Assembly: GCA_019636675.1 (NCBI GenBank)
Contig: JAHBXC010000004.1
Coordinates: 1 to 64,000, forward strand
DNA length: 64,000 nt
Direction of reading: 5' to 3'
Source: Phycisphaeraceae bacterium
GTDB taxonomy: Bacteria; Planctomycetota; Phycisphaerae; Phycisphaerales; UBA1924
This document shows, piece by piece, positions 9,615 to 19,364 of this stretch; positions within the stretch are counted from its first letter, which is position 1, and each line of letters starts with the position of its first letter. Under the pieces are notes generated by a model. The model saw only the letters and a program-made list of their open reading frames with translations, did not search any database and was not told the DNA's origin. A program made the position numbers and the translations under genes.

Positions 9615-9751
9615 GACTCCTTCGTGGATGTGGCAGTTTGTCGGATGCCCGGTGAGGGGCGTCCCTGAATGCGGTCGTCTCGGTGTCCCGAGCCGTGCCG
9701 CGACCTCTCTCTCAAGAGGTGTTCCGTGGCCGGACCTGTGCTTCCGGCGAC
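9581..9751 (-). ncRNA. Candidate small RNA of about 170 nt
   Basis: It starts just after a TTGACA-N16-TAATCT promoter (9758-9785) and ends at the T-tailed hairpin at 9581-9614. It contains successive small hairpins: GCCGG-AAGCACAG-GTCCGGC, CCTCT-TGAGAG-AGAGG and CTCGG-GACA-CCGAG. It has no ATG-initiated ORF of note. It does not match 6S, SRP, tmRNA or RNase P motifs that I can recognise. It may be independent or the 3' part of the longer RNA upstream. Confidence 0.5.
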
Positions 9752-9757
9752 AACGAC

Positions 9758-9785
9758 AGATTAGCATGTTCCGGGGGCGTGTCAA
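9758..9785 (-). promoter_or_regulatory. Sigma70-type promoter P2 (minus strand)
   Basis: TTGACA at 9785-9780, a 16-bp spacer, TAATCT at 9763-9758. The -35 is a perfect consensus. Predicted transcription start is near 9751. Confidence 0.55.
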
Positions 9786-10196
9786 GGGGTGCGCACGACA
9801 ACCACGCGCCTTTCGTCCTTCCTTCACGAAGACGATAGCCGCATGGTCGTCCCGATCCTTCGGCTCAACATTCCGGTGGATCAGACGCTTCCCTCAAACT
9901 CGTCGCGCCTGGGCGGCTCCGAGGAACCGCTCAAGCGTCGCGGCCGTAATGGCTTACGCCGCGAGGAACTGCTCTCCCCGCGCGTTAACGCGAGAAGAGC
10001 AGGCACAGGGATTCCGTGTTCTGCCGCCGCAGCCATCCGACACAAGGTCAGGCAGCCGCAGCAACCACGGAGGAGTCAGCATCCTAAGGGTTCTCCGCAA
10101 CTCAGGGTCGCGGGCCGTATTCGGTTATGAGTAGAGGTGCTTCCCTCCCTACTCTTGCCGGCTGCCGCCCTTTCGGGCCGCTGCCTGCGTCTCAAC
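9786..10196 (-). ncRNA. Candidate structured RNA of about 400 nt, family not recognised
   Basis: It lies downstream of the promoter at 10203-10230. Minus-strand hairpins include GCGGCCC-GAAA-GGGC, with a GNRA tetraloop that exists only on this strand. Others are GAGTAG...CTACTC, CTGCTCT...AGAGCAG enclosing CGCG-TTAA-CGCG, and GCGGCGTAA-GCCA-TTACGGCCGC. A long-range GACGCTT...AAGCGTC stem encloses GCGGTTCC-TC-GGAGCCGC. RNase P signatures (GAGGAAAGTC, ACAGAA) and the tRNA-like ends of tmRNA are absent. It may continue through to the terminator at 9581. Confidence 0.5.
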
Positions 10197-10202
10197 AGGA
10201 GC

Positions 10203-10230
10203 AATGTAGCGGATCTGCCCGGGGCGTCAA
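10203..10230 (-). promoter_or_regulatory. Sigma70-type promoter P1 (minus strand)
   Basis: TTGACG at 10230-10225, a 16-bp spacer, TACATT at 10208-10203, preceded by an A/T-richer stretch (TTTTTCGAAAGGCGTCGAAAAA in part). It resembles strong stable-RNA promoters. The predicted start is near 10196. Confidence 0.55.
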
Positions 10231-10261
10231 CCCCTTTTTCGACGCCTTTCGAAAAACTTTG

Positions 10262-11134
10262 TCATCCGCCCTGCCCGGGAGACGCCGGCGCTTGCCCAGC
10301 TTCACCTTCGACCAGATCCCCGCCCTCGCCGATCCGCGGCAGGAGGGCCACCTTGGCGTCTTCCCACGCCCGGAACGATGATCGCCACGCCCGGGCCGCC
10401 CCGGGATCGAGCGCCGCCGACGCCACACCGGCGTCGGTCCCTGCATCCACGAGCGTTTCGCCCCGGGGCCCGAAGACCACGCTGCCCCCGGCGTACGCCA
10501 GGTAGGGATCGTCGCCCGCGCGGTTCACGCCCACGACGAACGCCTGGTTCTCGATCGCGCGCGCACGCAGCAGCGCGCGCCAGTGTTCGGCGCGCTCGGC
10601 GGGCCAGTTCGCGATCACCACGAAGCACTCGGCGCCCATCGCACGCCCTGCGCGAAACAGCTCCGGGAAGCGCAGGTCGTAGCACACCACCGGGCACACG
10701 ACGAGCCCGTCGTCGTGCGCGCCCTTCCACTCGAATCGCGCGACGCGCGTGCCGCCTTCGAAGGATTCGGCCTCTTTCCCGAAGGAAAACGGGTGGATCT
10801 TGTCGTACCGCTCGACGATCACCCCGTCGGGATCGATCGCGAGCGCGCGGTTGCGCGCACGGTCATTCGGCGCGTCGACCGTGATGCCCCCGATCACCCA
10901 CGCGCGATGGCGCGTCGCCAGCGACGCGAGCCAGCGCGCCGACGAACCGTCACGATCCGCTGTGCGCTCGGTGTTCATCGAGAACCCCGTCTCGCACATC
11001 TCGGGCAGCACCACGAGGTCCCCGGGCTCGACGGGCGCGCCGTCGAGCAGGCGCTCGGCCCGCGCGCGACTCGCGTCCTTGTCCTCCCAGGCGATGTCGA
11101 GCTGCACGAGATGGACGCCCTGCTGATTGCCCAT
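10262..11134 (-). CDS. Carbon-nitrogen hydrolase (nitrilase family, omega-amidase-like)
   Basis: The 290-aa cytoplasmic enzyme carries the nitrilase-superfamily catalytic triad in standard order: Glu in LPEMCETGF (about residue 45), Lys in YDKIHPF (112) and Cys in CPVVCYDLRFPE (151). The FPEMSLTGF-like LPEMCETGF and the KIHPFSFG segment are typical of the YafV/Nit2 omega-amidase branch, which hydrolyses alpha-ketoglutaramate or alpha-ketosuccinamate. The exact substrate is inferred. The ATG at 11134 has GAGGG six bases upstream, which favours it over the in-frame TTG three codons earlier. The C-terminal 20 residues are a low-complexity tail. Confidence 0.87.
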   Translation of the reverse strand: MGNQQGVHLVQLDIAWEDKDASRARAERLLDGAPVEPGDLVVLPEMCETGFSMNTERTADRDGSSARWLASLATRHRAWVIGGITVDAPNDRARNRALAIDPDGVIVERYDKIHPFSFGKEAESFEGGTRVARFEWKGAHDDGLVVCPVVCYDLRFPELFRAGRAMGAECFVVIANWPAERAEHWRALLRARAIENQAFVVGVNRAGDDPYLAYAGGSVVFGPRGETLVDAGTDAGVASAALDPGAARAWRSSFRAWEDAKVALLPRIGEGGDLVEGEAGQAPASPGQGG

Positions 11135-11399
11135 AACCCTCAACCGTAGGCCCCCGCGCTCTCATTCCCCCCCACTCGTGCTGCCGGGGGCGCGATCCCC
11201 CCCCAGGACGGGTCCCCACCCTGCCGGATCGGCACAGGCCCTATCCACACCGGCCCCCCAGTTTGACATCCGCTGGCGTTCCAGCGCGATACTTGGCACA
11301 CTCTCAGTGCACGCGGAGTCACCAAGGAAAACCCCGAGGGCCCCTCATCCGTATCGATGGTGGGTCTTGCGAAGGCACAGGGTCAGGAATGCGCAAGGC

Positions 11400-12275
11400 A
11401 TGAGAGTCACCATTCGTTCCATCCTGCTCGCGGTCGCATGCGCGCCGGGCGTCACGAACGCCCTCGCGTCCGGCACGCTCGACCCCGCCCTGCACGACTC
11501 CGTCGCCGCCAGAGCGTTCCTCCCGGTCGGCGGCGTCGACTTCCGCGCCGACCTCGAGCAGGGCGCGATCGCGACCGTCGTCCGGACGCCCTTCGGCTCC
11601 TCACCGACCAAGGCGCCGCAGTTCGTCGCGCGACGATTCGACTGGGACAACCAGCGCATCGACATCCGCTCGCCGCGCGCGATCTACGACCTCGATTTCA
11701 GCACCACGGTCGAGGTCAACCTCGAGACAGCCGAACCCGTCGAAACCGCGGTCCTGCTCTCGAGCGGGTCGCTGACCCTCACCGCCGGCCCCGACGTGTT
11801 CGTCTTCTGCGCGACCGACGCCGTCTCGGGCATCCGCGTCGCGCCCCTCCTGCGATCGAGCGACGGGCGCTTCGCTCCCGGACAGGCGATCGAGATGGAC
11901 ACCGCCCGCGCGCTCGGCAAAGCACGCGAGGGCGTCTTCGGCTTCGGCGTCGACCTCGACGCGTGGTTCAGCGCAGGCCTCATACCCGACAACATGACCC
12001 TCATGGGCATCGTCATCAGCCACGACGGCGCCCCGGGCAGCGGGTCCCTCGCCATCCTCGAGATCGTCGCCAGCGATTCACCCCTCTTCAGCGAGGGCGG
12101 CGGCGCGGGCGGCGGCGGGGCGCCCCGCGCACTCTCGCTGGGCGGAGGCAGCGCACGCGGCTCGGGCGGCTCCGGGGGCGACCCGCGCACGCCCGAAGAC
12201 CCCATCCCCTCGCCGGGCGCAGGGCTCCTCCTGGGCCTCGGACTCGCCGCGGCCGCGTCGCGCCGTCGTCGCTGA
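11400..12275 (+). CDS. PEP-CTERM-like surface protein, function unknown
   Basis: The 291-aa secreted protein has a signal peptide (MRVTIRSILLAVACAPG). Its central domain is beta-rich, about 200 residues long and not recognised. A Gly/Ser-rich linker follows (SEGGGAGGGGAPRALSLGGG region). The tail IPSPGAGLLLGLG, a hydrophobic stretch, then SRRRR is the sorting signal shared with other proteins in this window. Such tails are processed by exosortase-type enzymes in relatives; no exosortase lies here. ATG 11400 is preceded by AAGG. It is convergent with enolase, 18 bp apart. Confidence 0.75.
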   Translation: MRVTIRSILLAVACAPGVTNALASGTLDPALHDSVAARAFLPVGGVDFRADLEQGAIATVVRTPFGSSPTKAPQFVARRFDWDNQRIDIRSPRAIYDLDFSTTVEVNLETAEPVETAVLLSSGSLTLTAGPDVFVFCATDAVSGIRVAPLLRSSDGRFAPGQAIEMDTARALGKAREGVFGFGVDLDAWFSAGLIPDNMTLMGIVISHDGAPGSGSLAILEIVASDSPLFSEGGGAGGGGAPRALSLGGGSARGSGGSGGDPRTPEDPIPSPGAGLLLGLGLAAAASRRRR

Positions 12276-12293
12276 GTCAGCCCCCGGCCGCCA

Positions 12294-14476
<2,183 letters not shown>

Positions 14477-14492
14477 GCATCAGACGGGGTGG

Positions 14493-14517
14493 CGTGGTAC
14501 GGCGCAGCCGTGCCACG
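14493..14517 (+). repeat. REP hairpin, GCA loop
   Basis: CGTGG, T, ACGGC, GCA, GCCGT, G, CCACG, preceded by GGGTGG. Exact matches in the opposite orientation lie at 18690-18714 and 27813-27837. Confidence 0.8.
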
Positions 14518-14566
14518 GGTGTGTGTTGCTCGCGACAGAAACCCCTGCATTTTCAAGACTTTCCTC

Positions 14567-14594
14567 TTGCGGCACGCGGGGCTTCCGTTATGTT
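14567..14594 (+). promoter_or_regulatory. Candidate promoter of the second FGE-like gene
   Basis: TTGCGG (14567-14572), 16-bp spacer, TATGTT (14589-14594), 140 bp upstream of the start codon at 14734. The 300-bp gap from 14433 otherwise contains only the repeat box and REP hairpin. Confidence 0.4.
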
Positions 14595-14733
14595 GGAAGA
14601 GCACAGGAGCGACCGGCGGATGCCGGTCCGGGAATGTCTTTGGTATGCGGGTTCTTTGTCCTCACGATCGCGTCGGCGTCGGCAGACGCCCGGAGCCACG
14701 AGGACCGAGACTTCTGGAAGGAGTCCGAGCGCG

Positions 14734-15855
14734 ATGTGTATTCGCCAGTCCCAACTCGTCATGTGTGCCGGCGTCAGTCTGGCGCTGCTGTTCACGGGCC
14801 CCGCACTCGCGCAGGGCTCCGGAGGCGTCCACAACAACCAGCACCTGCGCTTCACGCAGCAGCACGGCCTCACCTTCAGCGAGATCGGCGATCCGGGGAA
14901 CCCGGGGTTCTTGTTCGACCCGCCCGGCCCTTCGCCGGAGCGAGTCATCGGCAGCGTTGATTATCGCTACGGCATCACGACGCGCGAAGTCACGCACGCC
15001 GAGTACCTCGTCTTTCTGAACGCTTTCGCGCCACACATCGACGCGACAGGGGTCTCGCCCAACTCGTCGCAAGCTTCTACAAAGGGGATCTCTTTCGTTG
15101 GTCGGGATGGGAACGGTGTGCCAAGCTTCCTGCTCCCCGCGGCGAACGCGAACAAACCTGCGGAGATGGGATGGCGTTTCGCGGCGCGTTTTGCTAACTG
15201 GATGCATCACGGCGCCCCCACTGGCTCCGATGTCCCGGCGTGGGTCTTCGAGACCGGCGCGTACAACACATCGACCTTCATTACCAACCCCGATGGCTCG
15301 CGCAACGATCAGGCGTCTCGCAGCGTCGACGCGCGGTTCTGGATCCCCACGCAGGACGAGTGGAACAAGGCCGCATTCTGGGATCCGAACCACTCCGGAG
15401 ATGACGAAGGCGGGTACTGGATGTACCCCAATGCCAGCGATGAGCGCCTTACCCCCGGCTTCCCCGACGAGGGAGGCCAGACGAACTTCGGCATGGACCA
15501 GCAGACACTGCCAGGCTTGCCAGAGGAGGTCGGCAGTTATCCCAATGAACAGAGCCCGTGGGGGCTCGTCGATCTCTCCGGTGGGGTGCAAGAGTGGACG
15601 GAGTCGCTCCTAGCCGGCGCGGAAGTCAATCGCTATCGCCATGTCGCCGGGACGGAGATGCACCGCACCGAGACGCTGCTGCTGTACGGCGATCACATCG
15701 GATGGAATATCAATCAGTTCAGTTGGCCAGAGTCGCCGATCGCCGGCTTTCGACTCGCCATGGCAATCCCGAGCCCGGGGGCGTTCCTCTGGCTTACATT
15801 CTTGTCTGGGCCCCTCATGAAAAGAAAACGAAGGTTAAGTCTGCGCACCGGCTAA
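14734..15855 (+). CDS. Secreted formylglycine-generating-enzyme-like protein with variant PEP-CTERM tail
   Basis: The 373-aa protein has a signal peptide ending in ALAQG. Its FGE-sulfatase-like domain shows YGITTREVTHAEYLVFL, FAARFANWMHHGAP, FWIPTQDEWNKAAFWDP, PWGLVDLSGGVQEWTES and a closing IAGFRLAMAIPSPGA. It parallels the 46-1089 protein motif by motif, so the two are paralogues. All cysteines are in the signal peptide, so the catalytic Cys of true formylglycine-generating enzymes is missing. The sorting tail differs: after the hydrophobic stretch comes KRKRR and seven more residues instead of a terminal RRRR. ATG 14734 is preceded by GGAAGGAG. Confidence 0.8.
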   Translation: MCIRQSQLVMCAGVSLALLFTGPALAQGSGGVHNNQHLRFTQQHGLTFSEIGDPGNPGFLFDPPGPSPERVIGSVDYRYGITTREVTHAEYLVFLNAFAPHIDATGVSPNSSQASTKGISFVGRDGNGVPSFLLPAANANKPAEMGWRFAARFANWMHHGAPTGSDVPAWVFETGAYNTSTFITNPDGSRNDQASRSVDARFWIPTQDEWNKAAFWDPNHSGDDEGGYWMYPNASDERLTPGFPDEGGQTNFGMDQQTLPGLPEEVGSYPNEQSPWGLVDLSGGVQEWTESLLAGAEVNRYRHVAGTEMHRTETLLLYGDHIGWNINQFSWPESPIAGFRLAMAIPSPGAFLWLTFLSGPLMKRKRRLSLRTG

Positions 15856-15858
15856 ACA

Positions 15859-16884
15859 CTAAGGCTTAGACCACGCTTCAAGCGTGCCGCGCATAGCGTC
15901 GCGGGACTGCGTATCTGTCGCTGGATCTGTGACGGCTTTGCGAAGCAGGTTGCCAATATCCTGCCGGAAGCGCGGCTGTCGATTGCCGAGCATGATGAGC
16001 AACGAGGCCTCATCTTGTCCAAGCGAACCAGGCCGATCATCTTCTTGAATGAGTGTAAGAAGCGCATCGAGCCATTCTTGCTGAATATGAGGATCGAGCC
16101 GATCAAACCGCCCATCGGGAGCGAGTCCCGCGCCCAAAGCACGCCGCACCGCCAGCGCTCTCGGGGTGCTCTTGAGCGAAAAGAGAAAGTCGAGCGCCTG
16201 CTTGGGCTCTGGGGAAATCGCTAACAGCGCCATCGCGGCGAGCATCGGGATCTCAATCTCGGGTGAGAATGTCGGTTGTTTGCCACGCAGAATCTCCGGA
16301 TCAAGAAGCCCGATGCCTTCAACCACCAACGACCGAAGACCTGCGTCCATCGCGACAGAACTACTGCATTGTGCGCGACCGATTTCAAGAAGAGACTGTC
16401 GCAGCACCAAGAGGTTGCGAGCTTCCACCGGATTCGTGACTACAACGGAAAGCACGGCGCAGACATCGGGACTGTAAGGCCCTTCAACGCCAGGTCGGGC
16501 ATTAAGAATCTCGAGCTTGATGTCATCCGATCCATCTCGGAGTTCGCCGAGCAGAAAGTCGCCCCAAGGCGATCGGACCGAAAATGCTCGATTACCCGCC
16601 GAATCCCGAGCAAGCAGGAGTGTGCGGATCAAGGCACGACGAGCAGCGCTTCCGGGTCGAAATGCTTCATGAGTAGAGGCGAGTTCGATCGCTGGCGCTA
16701 CGATTTCTTCAGCCTTGTATTGACGAGCGATCATCCTGCTATTCGCCGGAAACGACACGAGCGACGACAAGGCGGCGGCCGCGACGACTTCCTCCTCCGA
16801 CGCCTCCCGCGGTTGCCCGAACGCCGACACAGTCCAGAGCGCCGCAACGATCGCGATCATCCATGGCTTGCGTGAGGTTCCCAC
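15859..16884 (-). CDS. Hypothetical secreted helical-repeat protein
   Basis: The 341-aa protein is not recognised. It begins VGTSRKPW and then has a hydrophobic signal segment ending in AFGQP. The mature part is Leu/Ala-rich and helical, with HEAT-like character (ALSSLVSF, ARRALIRTLLLARD, LLAISPEPKQALDFLFSL). I place the start at GTG 16884, which has GGAGG about six bases upstream. An ATG 8 codons inside is an alternative that would shorten the signal n-region. It is convergent with the FGE-like gene, 3 bp apart. GC is slightly lower than in the neighbours, as in the FGE-like gene. Confidence 0.6.
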   Translation of the reverse strand: MGTSRKPWMIAIVAALWTVSAFGQPREASEEEVVAAAALSSLVSFPANSRMIARQYKAEEIVAPAIELASTHEAFRPGSAARRALIRTLLLARDSAGNRAFSVRSPWGDFLLGELRDGSDDIKLEILNARPGVEGPYSPDVCAVLSVVVTNPVEARNLLVLRQSLLEIGRAQCSSSVAMDAGLRSLVVEGIGLLDPEILRGKQPTFSPEIEIPMLAAMALLAISPEPKQALDFLFSLKSTPRALAVRRALGAGLAPDGRFDRLDPHIQQEWLDALLTLIQEDDRPGSLGQDEASLLIMLGNRQPRFRQDIGNLLRKAVTDPATDTQSRDAMRGTLEAWSKP

Positions 16885-17021
16885 CGAACACCTCCATCCT
16901 CGCCATCGCGCGTCGGTCGTCCCCGACCATGCCGCCCGCGGCGACACGAACATCCTACATCCATCCGCGCACTCTCGGGCCCAAAACTGGCGGTTTCCGT
17001 CCGGGCGACCTAGAACCGTCC

Positions 17022-18488
17022 ATGAGCGCCACCGCCCAGACCGACGCCGCCGTTCCGTCCCTCGCCGACCTGCGTGCCGCGCTGGAGCGCGTGGGGCAGG
17101 GGCACCTGCTGCGGTTCCACGAGGAACTGCCGCCCGATCGCCAGAGGGCGTTGCGCACGCAGATCGCGTCGCTGCCGCTGTCGGAAGTCCCGGCGCTGGT
17201 CGAGGGGTATGTGCTGTCCAAGCCCGCCTTCGCCTCGCCCGCGGAGCTGACGCCCGCGCCCTTCTACCCCGACGATCGCGACAAGCCGGTCTCGCTGTGG
17301 GGGCGCGACCGCTATCGCGCCCTCGGTGAAGAGATGATCCGCGCCGGCAAGGTCGCGGCGTTCACCGTCGCCGGTGGTCAGGGCACGCGCCTGGGCTTCG
17401 ACGGGCCCAAGGGCTGCTACCCGGCTGGCGCCGTCACGCGCAAGCCCCTGTTCCAGATGCTGGCCGAATCGATCCTCGCGAGCGAGGAGCGCTTCGGCGC
17501 CCACATCCCCTGGGCGATCATGACCAGCCCGCTCAACCACGAGGCGACGGTCGCGTTCTTCAAGGAGCACAGGCACTTCGGGCTCGACCCGTCGCGCGTC
17601 GTGTTCTTCCCCCAGGGCGTGCTGCCCTCGTTCGACATGCGCACCGGGATGATCCTGCTGAGCGCCAGGGACGAGGTCGCCACCAACCCCGACGGCCACG
17701 GCGGCGCGCTCCGCGCGCTGCGCCAGTCGGGCACGCTCGAAGCCCTGCAATCCCGCGGCGTCGAGCACCTCTGCTACACCCAGATCGACAACCCACTCGT
17801 GCGCGTCGTCGACCCGGTGTTCCTGGGGCTCCACGCCCACGCGCCCGATTCCTCGGGCGAGATGTCGTCGAAGATGGTCACCAAGGCCAACGCTGGCGAG
17901 AAGGTCGGCGTGTTCTGCCAGTCCGCCGGGCGCACGATGATCATCGAGTATTCCGACATGCCCGAGTCGCTCTCGCACGCGACCGACCGCGACGGCTCGC
18001 TCATGTTCCGCGCCGGCAACATCGCGGTGCACGCGCTCTCGCTCGCGTTCGTGGACCGCCTGACGAAGGGGGGAAGCGCCGAGGCGCTGCCCTACCACCG
18101 CGCCGAGAAGAAGGTCCCCTTCGTCGATCTCGACAGCGGCGATCGCGTCGAGCCGGCGTCGCCCAACGCGGTGAAACTCGAGATGTTCGCGTTCGACGCG
18201 ATCCCGATGTGCGCGAAGTCGCTCGTGCTCGAGACCCAGCGCGTCGAGGAGTTCGCGCCCATCAAGAACGCCAGCGGCGTCGACAGCCCGGAGTCGTGCG
18301 CGCAGATCCAGACCGAGCGCGCGGCGCGCTGGCTCGAGGCGGCGGGCGTGAAGGTCCCCCGTCGCCCCGACGGCGCGCCCGACTGCACGCTGGAAGTTTC
18401 GGCGCGCACCGCGATGGACGCGCAGGAACTCGCGAAGGCGAAGAACCTGCCGAAATCAATCGAGCGCGGCGAGACCCTCGCGCTCTGA
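17022..18488 (+). CDS. UDP-sugar pyrophosphorylase (UDPGP/UAP1 family)
   Basis: The 488-aa nucleotidyltransferase resembles eukaryote-type UDP-N-acetylglucosamine pyrophosphorylase. The UTP-binding loop FTVAGGQGTRLGFDGPKG is at residues 115-131. It is followed by PLFQMLAESI, WAIMTSPLNHEAT, FFPQGVLPSFD, NPDGHGGALRAL, YTQIDNPLVRVVDP and KMVTKANAGEKVGVF. The enzyme joins UTP to a sugar-1-phosphate to give a UDP-sugar for envelope polymers. Whether the sugar is GlcNAc, GalNAc or glucose cannot be read from the sequence. The ATG at 17022 lies after a 137-bp divergent gap. The C-terminus ends in a short helical tail. Confidence 0.88.
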   Translation: MSATAQTDAAVPSLADLRAALERVGQGHLLRFHEELPPDRQRALRTQIASLPLSEVPALVEGYVLSKPAFASPAELTPAPFYPDDRDKPVSLWGRDRYRALGEEMIRAGKVAAFTVAGGQGTRLGFDGPKGCYPAGAVTRKPLFQMLAESILASEERFGAHIPWAIMTSPLNHEATVAFFKEHRHFGLDPSRVVFFPQGVLPSFDMRTGMILLSARDEVATNPDGHGGALRALRQSGTLEALQSRGVEHLCYTQIDNPLVRVVDPVFLGLHAHAPDSSGEMSSKMVTKANAGEKVGVFCQSAGRTMIIEYSDMPESLSHATDRDGSLMFRAGNIAVHALSLAFVDRLTKGGSAEALPYHRAEKKVPFVDLDSGDRVEPASPNAVKLEMFAFDAIPMCAKSLVLETQRVEEFAPIKNASGVDSPESCAQIQTERAARWLEAAGVKVPRRPDGAPDCTLEVSARTAMDAQELAKAKNLPKSIERGETLAL

Positions 18489-18495
18489 TCCGGCC

Positions 18496-18536
18496 CCCTC
18501 TCCCCCGAGGGGAGAGGGCCGGGGTGAGGGGTTCGG
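18496..18536. repeat. GC-rich hairpin repeat after UDP-sugar pyrophosphorylase
   Basis: CCCTCTCCCCC-GA-GGGGAGAGGG hairpin, followed by GGGGTGAGGGGTTCGG. It begins about 7 bp after the stop. It belongs to the same loose class as the GAGGG palindromes at 1223 and 26507 and could serve as a 3' stabilising or terminating hairpin. Confidence 0.5.
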
Positions 18537-18689
18537 ATCTGTCAATGACCGCTGGTGCGCGCACGCCTGCTGTATGCCTCGTACCTTCTTCACGCACCCC
18601 TCACCTGGCTCGCTGCGCTCGCCGTCCTCTCCCCGCAAGCGGGGCGAGGAGGCGGGGGAGATCGCGGTGATTCCACATCACGCAGCGCC

Positions 18690-18714
18690 CGTGGCACGGC
18701 TGCGCCGTACCACG
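18690..18714 (-). repeat. REP hairpin, GCA loop (reverse copy)
   Basis: The exact reverse complement of the hairpin at 14493-14517. On the minus strand it follows the GGGAGCAGGAAG-type purine box (18715-18777), which begins at the stop codon of the ferritin-like gene. Confidence 0.8.
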
Positions 18715-18777
18715 CCACCCGTTTTTCTTCCTGCTCCCTCCCCCCGCGTGCCTCATGCCTTGTGCCTCGTGCCTTCT
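18715..18777 (-). repeat. Purine-rich dispersed box of second type (B-box)
   Basis: On the minus strand: GAAGGCACGAGGCACAAGGC, ATGAGGCACGC, GGGGGGAGGGAGCAGGAAG, then AAAAACGGGTGG and the REP. The same order occurs at 27838-27894. Its 5' end coincides with the stop codon of the ferritin-like gene. Confidence 0.65.
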
Positions 18778-19301
18778 CACTTCTTGTCAAACCCGTGGCG
18801 CTCGAACCCTCGCAGGAAGCCGAGGAACTCGCGCCGGTGCTCTTCCTCGTCGCCCATGATCTCGATGGCGAGGTCCTGGGTGACATAGTCCACGCCGTCG
18901 GCCAGTTCGATGATCCTGCGGTAGCTCGCGATGGCGTCGTCCTCGGCGGCGATCACGCCCTTGATGACGGCGGTGACATCGGTGGCGTCGTCGGTGGGCT
19001 GCATCGCCCTCTGCGACATCTTCAATTCCATCGAGCCCTTCGCGCGCCCGCCGAGGATCTTGATCCGGTTGGCGAGCATCTTGGCGTGGTTGAGTTCTTC
19101 CTCGATGTCGGCGGCGAGGGATTCCTTGATCTCCTGCGCCAGCACGCCGTCGAGGTTGTTCGAGGCGGCGAGGTAGTTGATGACGGTCTCGAGTTCGGCG
19201 TTGTAGGCGTGGTGGAGCGCGTCGAGGATCGCGTTGATCTTGCTCGCGTCGACGGAGGAGGGGGCGGTGGAGTTCTTCGCTGCTGGGGTCTTCTTCGCCA
19301 A
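18777..19301 (-). CDS. Ferritin-like (bacterioferritin-type) protein
   Basis: The 174-aa protein has a Lys/Ala-rich N-terminal extension of about 18 residues and then a four-helix ferritin-like domain. Likely metal ligands lie in NAELETVINYLAAS (helix 1), EEELNHAKMLANRI (helix 2), AEDDAIASYRRII (helix 3) and GDEEEHRREFLGFL (helix 4). This E...ExxH pattern is that of the bacterioferritin/ferritin-like diiron family, which stores iron or protects DNA from oxidation. The Lys-rich extension resembles DNA-binding tails of Dps proteins, so a Dps-like role is an alternative. The start is ATG 19301, with AGGAGATCACCC upstream. Confidence 0.82.
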   Translation of the reverse strand: MAKKTPAAKNSTAPSSVDASKINAILDALHHAYNAELETVINYLAASNNLDGVLAQEIKESLAADIEEELNHAKMLANRIKILGGRAKGSMELKMSQRAMQPTDDATDVTAVIKGVIAAEDDAIASYRRIIELADGVDYVTQDLAIEIMGDEEEHRREFLGFLRGFERHGFDKK

Positions 19302-19364
19302 GGGTGATCTCCTGTGCTCGTGTGATCCCGGTATGAAACGCCTTGCGGCGTGGATTGTTCGGGC

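Larger units (their letters stand above)
9576..10261. other. Gene-poor region rich in hairpins
   Basis: About 690 bp without a credible protein gene. Third-position GC in the open frames here is much lower than in real genes of this window. Nested inverted repeats occur throughout. It is best explained by minus-strand RNA genes (see the two ncRNA entries, two promoters and the terminator). Confidence 0.6.

Noticed and set aside
9881..10036. A 51-codon minus-strand ORF (MAAAEHG...) and a 42-codon one starting near 10085
   Set aside because: Codon third positions are not GC-rich as in real genes of this window, there is no family resemblance, and both lie inside extensive hairpins. An RNA gene explains the region better.
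9786..10196. Possible tmRNA or RNase P RNA
   Set aside because: A frame GTG-GTT-GCT-GCG-GCT-GCC-TGA resembles a tag-peptide end. However, the tRNA-like 5' and 3' ends of tmRNA are missing, and the RNase P signature GAGGAAAGTC is absent on both strands.
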